Shown: piece by piece, positions 60,169 through 64,000 of the stretch | Layout: the number at the start of each line of letters is the position of its first letter | Numbering within the stretch: the stretch's first letter is position 1 | NCBI GenBank assembly: GCA_004794655.1 | Contig: SMMW01000634.1 | Span: forward strand, 2,700,501-2,764,500 | Length of the DNA: 64,000 nucleotides | Reading direction: 5' to 3' | DNA from: Marisa cornuarietis | Lineage: Eukaryota > Mollusca > Gastropoda > Architaenioglossa > Ampullariidae | Position numbers and translations under genes: made by a program | Notes under the pieces: model-generated | Told to the model about the DNA's origin: nothing | The model's database searches: none | What the model saw: only the letters and a program-made list of their open reading frames with translations

Positions 60169-60618
60169 CAGGGGTGGGCAAAGTTTTCTTTTTCAAAATT
60201 CTATGCCGTGCGGCGGGCCAGTAAAATACCAAAAACTCATTCCATGTGACTACACAACAAACCTAGTGATAATGGAATGGACAACAAATGAGTACACAAT
60301 GGCGTTCACTTACCGAATTTATTGTGTAAAGTGAAGCTGTTTGAATTCGCTCACAATAAAAGTTTAAAACTAACCTTTCTTTTGATGCCAGCCGCCCCCG
60401 ATGCTCTCTAACGACTCCATCAGACATGTCATCAGTGTTGTTTGTATGCACTTTGTCTGTGTTAGAATGTTACGGACTGCTGATGTCTCTCGCTGTTGTT
60501 CTTGTTAAATTAAAATTCAGTCACATTAACCGAGGCTGAATAAAAAATAAAATGAAAACAAGTGCACGTCACATTTTGGTAGACGGGCTCCTCCATGGAC
60601 GTACTTTGGCCTCCTCTG
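60169..60618. mobile_element. hAT-type non-autonomous DNA transposon with target-site duplication
   Basis: The left end is CAGGGGTGGGCAAAGT. The reverse complement of the right end is CAGAGGAGGCCAAAGT, a 13/16 match. The flanking 8-mers are CCTTAGAC (60161-60168) and CCCTAGAC (60619-60626), 7/8 identical. The 8-bp duplication and the CAGGGGTGGGC terminus are typical of hAT elements. It has no transposase frame. Confidence 0.8.
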
Positions 60619-60700
60619 CCCTAGACGAATCTTTGCGCACGATCATACGAAATATGTTCGCATAGGAGTCCGCTGACTGGCACACGTACAGAAAAGCTAA

Positions 60701-60925
60701 GGCACGTCACAAAAACGTACAAACCAAGCACGTCACACATACGTACAAGCCAAGCACGTCACACACACACGTACAAGCCAGGCACGTCACACATACATCA
60801 AACCAAGCATGTCACACATACGTACAAGCCAGGTACGTCACACATACTTCAAACCAAGCATGTCACACATACGTACAAGCCAGGCACGTCACACGTACAT
60901 ACAAGCGAGGCACGTCACACATACC
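60701..60925 (+). repeat. 26-bp minisatellite carrying CACGTCAC cores, in the CCAP intron
   Basis: Nine tandem units of about 25-28 bp with the pattern GCACGTCACACATACGTACAAGCC or close variants. The core reads CACGTCAC in units 1, 2, 3, 4, 8 and 9, TACGTCAC in unit 6, and CATGTCAC in units 5 and 7. Reverse-complemented, the core is GTGACGTG, a CRE-like site. A partial unit may precede at 60676. The array lies about 1.8 kb upstream of the peptide-bearing exon. Confidence 0.9.
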
Positions 60926-62711
60926 ATCCAGCTACCGACACAAACAACAGACTCCGAATGTCGAGGAGTGCCGGGAAGGTGGTAGGGTGGAAGGCCAAAT
61001 CTCAGCTTGAACTTTACTACATTGTCTGTCACCGTTGTCAGTTCTGAGAGCAACGGAGGGGACATCAGCGGGAGCTGCGCGTGCCTTGCGGGAGCACAAC
61101 TCAATCGGTGATGTGAGAGAAGTGTGGGACAAATGGAGGAAGGTGGTGGTGGTGGTCTGTGAAAGTTACTGACTGCTGCCCCAGGCTCTTCCCCAGCGCC
61201 AGCAACAACAACAACAGTAGTGGGAGCAGAAACGGCAAGCTGAGAGGAAAATGATGCATGGAGGACAAAAGAAGAGCTACGGGTGGCGGAGAATAATCAC
61301 TCTTCTGAGATTTAATTTCATTGCTTACTTATTCATCAAGAACCCCGAAACAGAAATAAATGGCATTACCATTATCACACCCGTGGGATTTTCCACCTTA
61401 TATATTTATGGAGTTCTTTTTATTTCCTTTTCAGCCTGATTTTCTTCAGTACTTTTAAATTGCTTTGCAGTCCTTACGATTAATATTAAAAGCAGTGTTT
61501 CGCTTTTACTATCTTATTTTGTGTACAATAAAACAATAACTGGTTAGGCTGTTGACTCGTTAAAAGTGTATGACAAATCCCTCTGGTAATAAAAAAATAT
61601 GTTTAACCTTTTTTTTGTTGTTAATGTCTGATCTTAAAGATTTATATTTTACGAAATATATTTTTGCCTTTCTAAAAGAGCTTATAAATGCATCTACAGC
61701 TTTCTTTGTCTTGATATGTGTGCAATGTGTCAAATATTTCAGTTCGTTCTGAGAAGTCGTATTTGATCACCTACAATAGAGTTGAAAATTATAGAGCATA
61801 GCAACAAGTCTTGAAGCTGAATTGATAAAGAGATATGAGGAGGCTAAGAGAGTGGAAAAGGCAGTGATGACCCACACCTACGTGTAGTTGCCATTAGCCA
61901 TCGTCTTTTTTCTCTTAATTTATTTGTACCTGCCATCACGATGACTCATTGCACTTAATTCAACCTAAGAAAGAGATGTGTATAGCTTGTGTATAAAAGA
62001 ACTTTCACAGACGAAACAGTTATTAAGAATTTCTTCAAAAGCTCAAAGCTGAGACATTTGCTGATACTAGTTGAAATAAATTCTTTTCCATGGAGAAAGA
62101 TAAATGGAGGACAAGTTAACTTTAATACATCATTGTCCGTCTAGTCTGCGATGTGTGCTTCCTTCAGACGACGAGTTTGCAAACCTGACTGCATTTTTTT
62201 TAAAAAATCTTGCATGTTGACTAAAGTTCCAATGTCCAGAAATATCGCCCCAGAAACACTGGTTTCCTGCGAACTTCACCTGCCCCCCCCCCCTCACACA
62301 CACGTATAACCGTATATACGTACTTTTGCCAGCACTGACATAGTAACCTCATAGTAAGCCTCAAAGACTGCATTAATTATACGAAACTAAGTAATAAATA
62401 AAGCTTCAGGCCTTATACTTCAGTGGATAAATATTGTAAAGTTTAAACACACTACAGTTTATTGAGTATAGAATGTAGACATTTGTTTCTACCTGGTTTT
62501 GATCTTTGTTCAGACCTATTTTGCTTGAACATTTTTCTTCTAAAATATCTTCTGTCAACTTATTCGTCCTTTGAACTGTATATTTTCGTTGGAATTATTT
62601 TCTGTGGAACTGTTTTGATTGGAACTAATTTGATGTGAGTCGGCATATCATCGACAGGTACATCCCTGCCGCTTAACCGCTAACGTATTTCGCCGTGTGC
62701 TGTCGTTGCAG

Positions 62712-63314
62712 GGACTGTACGACAACCACCACCTGACAGAGATCCTCCCCTCACATCAACAAGGTTCCCTTTCACCCTCCTTGCTGCTCCATCTTCTTCG
62801 CGTAGGCAGCGAACCTGCCCTCGCCACCACCAAAACCAACGCCGACGACAGTGGTAGCAGCAGCGAGACCACTGACAGCGCCGCACCCAGCAGCAACAGC
62901 AACAGCGATGAGGAAGAGGAAGACAGCACTTCGGAGGAGATCCTGGTGAAACGAGTCTTTTGCAACGCCTTTACAGGCTGCGGCGGTCGTCACCGTGACC
63001 GCAACCGACGCCAGGAGAGGAACGGCAAGCGTTTCATTCCAATTTTGGTCAAGCGACCCTTCTGCAACCCCCACGGCTGCTACAACGGCAAGCGAGCACA
63101 GGTTTCGGCACTAGAGGTACCCCGGGTGGATCCTCAGATGCACGCCCGACTGCTAGCCGAGTACCTGGCATCCGCGAAGCGGGAGAGCGTGGTTTCCCAT
63201 GTATACACCAAGCGACCGTTCTGTAACGGGTACGGTGGCTGCAGGGGAGGAAAGCGAACTCTCTTTTCTAAGTGGTACCCCAATTTGCGCTCCTTGACCA
63301 GTGGGACGCGATAA
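62712..63314 (+). CDS. CCAP: CCAP (conoCAP-like) neuropeptide precursor, exon 2: three amidated peptides
   Basis: This exon encodes residues 30-229 of the precursor of CCAP-type cyclic neuropeptides, which in the known family are cardioactive and modulatory ligands of a GPCR. Seen, numbered on the joined protein: an N-terminal spacer; a Ser/Asp/Glu-rich acidic stretch (about 70-105, with DEEEED); KR then VFCNAFTGCG (111-120) with amidation signal GR; a basic linker ending GKR; FIPILV then KR; PFCNPHGCYN (145-154) with GKR; a 27-residue spacer then KR; ESVVSHVYT then KR; PFCNGYGGCRG (198-208) with GKR; and the tail TLFSKWYPNLRSLTSGTR. Each peptide has two cysteines for one disulfide, CX5C in the first and third and CX4C in the second. 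The exon starts after the acceptor TTGCAG (62706-62711), with a branch-point-like CTAAC near 62680. The reading frame has no ATG upstream, so the start must come from another exon. TAA is at 63312-63314. The same three-peptide plan is known from cone-snail conoCAP. Confidence 0.95.
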   Translation, partial: GLYDNHHLTEILPSHQQGSLSPSLLLHLLRVGSEPALATTKTNADDSGSSSETTDSAAPSSNSNSDEEEEDSTSEEILVKRVFCNAFTGCGGRHRDRNRRQERNGKRFIPILVKRPFCNPHGCYNGKRAQVSALEVPRVDPQMHARLLAEYLASAKRESVVSHVYTKRPFCNGYGGCRGGKRTLFSKWYPNLRSLTSGTR

Positions 63315-63324
63315 TCAGGTGAGT
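63315..63324 (+). other. Strong splice donor four bases after the CCAP stop codon
   Basis: TAA is followed by TCAG|GTGAGT, with the exon edge after 63318. This is a near-perfect donor. No AATAAA or ATTAAA is visible from here to the end of the window, so a 3'UTR intron is the simplest reading. At 4 bases from the stop it should not trigger nonsense-mediated decay. Confidence 0.55.
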
Positions 63325-64000
63325 CTCAGAGTGTGAGATCAGGTAGAATAGTAATCCTTCGGTGATACTAGAAAACAGGTGCAACAGTGGCAACACTATT
63401 ACGACAATGGTCACTGAACTAGCTCCCTACAGTCAAGAGTGACTACATTAATAGCATCTGAGCCAACTGTTATTTTAGTTACAAGAACAAATGAACTAGC
63501 TTAGCTACAGTCAAGCGTTCTCTCAATTACAACAGTCGCTACTGAACTAGCTAGCTATAGCATCAGTTACAACAGCAACAGTGGAACTAGTTAACTGTCA
63601 GTAACAACAATAATAACATCACAGCCAAGCTTTGCAGGTCACGAGTGAGAATGACAACAGCTAAAGATATGGACCCCTGTAAGTGTTGCTTTAACGACTG
63701 GTTAGATTACCTAGCCCCGGAAAGCGGAGTCAAATCCTGTTGTTGCCTGTTCAATTGATTTAGATCAAGCAGAAATTAATCGATACATTTTATGGTCACC
63801 GCACCTGTACTAAAGCCGCTAAAAACGATGTCACACGATGTTTGTCAGACACATTTTCTTTGAAATTTTTTCTGAGACAGTCTCCTTTTTCTCATTTTTT
63901 AAAATCTGACATTCACTGACAAAAAATGTTTGCCAAACTGCTTCCTTGGTGTTTCATAGTGTTTTCGAAAGCACGTTTTGCTTTCAACAAAATGGCCGCC
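63325..64000. other. Presumed 3'UTR intron of CCAP, continuing past the window
   Basis: No acceptor with a long pyrimidine tract and no poly(A) signal was recognised. Contains the degenerate repeat at 63385-63660. Confidence 0.4.
63385..63660 (+). repeat. Degenerate tandem repeat downstream of the CCAP stop
   Basis: GAACTAGCT recurs at about 63416, 63493 and 63544 (GGAACTAGTT near 63583), with TTACAACAG and TACAGTCAAG between. Period irregular, about 40-77 bases. Lies in the presumed 3'UTR intron. Confidence 0.55.

Larger units (their letters stand above)
56347..62711 (+). other. Intron between the two CCAP coding exons (phase 0)
   Basis: Inferred 6,365-bp intron. It begins GTACGT and ends TTGCAG. 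Its content is a decayed SINE (56946-57090), a CpG-rich patch (about 58050-58250), a possible LINE C-terminal scrap (58765-59019), an hAT-like element (60169-60618) and a 26-bp tandem repeat (60701-60925). I saw no additional coding exon with matching phase, although a small cassette exon cannot be excluded by eye. Confidence 0.75.

Noticed and set aside
62680..63074. Minus-strand frames opposite the CCAP exon
   Set aside because: Antisense shadows of the Ser/Asp/Glu-rich and Arg-rich coding sequence.

Overview
The window is nuclear DNA of a gastropod mollusc, most likely a caenogastropod. It is AT-rich and intron- and repeat-dominated, with many (CA)n and (GAT)n tracts, decayed non-LTR retrotransposons, tRNA-derived SINEs and small DNA transposons. 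There is no bacterial-style operon, rRNA, recognisable intact tRNA or CRISPR array. The diagnosis of gastropod rests on one gene, a crustacean-cardioactive-peptide (CCAP) precursor whose three-peptide layout matches that of cone-snail conoCAP.

Main gene (56.2-63.3 kb, + strand). Two coding exons can be joined by eye. A short exon at 56260-56346 encodes a signal peptide and ends in a phase-0 GT donor. A large exon at 62712-63314 begins in phase 0 and carries three amidated, single-disulfide CCAP-like peptides between dibasic sites. The joined protein is 229 residues. The 6.4-kb intron between them holds a decayed SINE, a CpG-rich patch, a 450-bp hAT-type element with target-site duplication, and a nine-unit 26-bp tandem repeat that presents an ACGTCA core in seven units. 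A strong splice donor lies four bases after the stop codon and no AATAAA is visible downstream, so the transcript probably continues beyond the window. The 5' non-coding exon was not identified. Two CpG-rich stretches with perfect CRE palindromes (27.7 kb and 48.4 kb) are candidate promoters.

Second gene (about 29.67-29.96 kb, - strand). A terminal coding exon of 72 residues follows a good polypyrimidine acceptor and is followed by a stop and an AATAAA. It contains a furin-like RKR site and a cysteine-containing tail. I do not recognise the family, and the upstream exons were not found.

Mobile DNA. CR1/L2-like LINE remnants lie at 1.0-1.7, 8.3-9.0, 11.2 and 22.9-23.1 kb. RTE-like LINE remnants lie at 13.1-14.1, 35.4-36.9 and 37.2-39.4 kb, the last interrupted by three other repeats. 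A further RT scrap sits at 55.8 kb. A SINE family is present in five copies, all in the same orientation (22.6, 24.7, 39.0, 46.1, 57.0 kb). A second SINE with an (AAAC)n tail lies at 41 kb, a pair of 270-bp TIR elements at 7.5 and 10.1 kb, and three hAT-like non-autonomous elements at 25.4, 37.9 and 60.2 kb. The rest is non-coding sequence in which I see no supportable gene.
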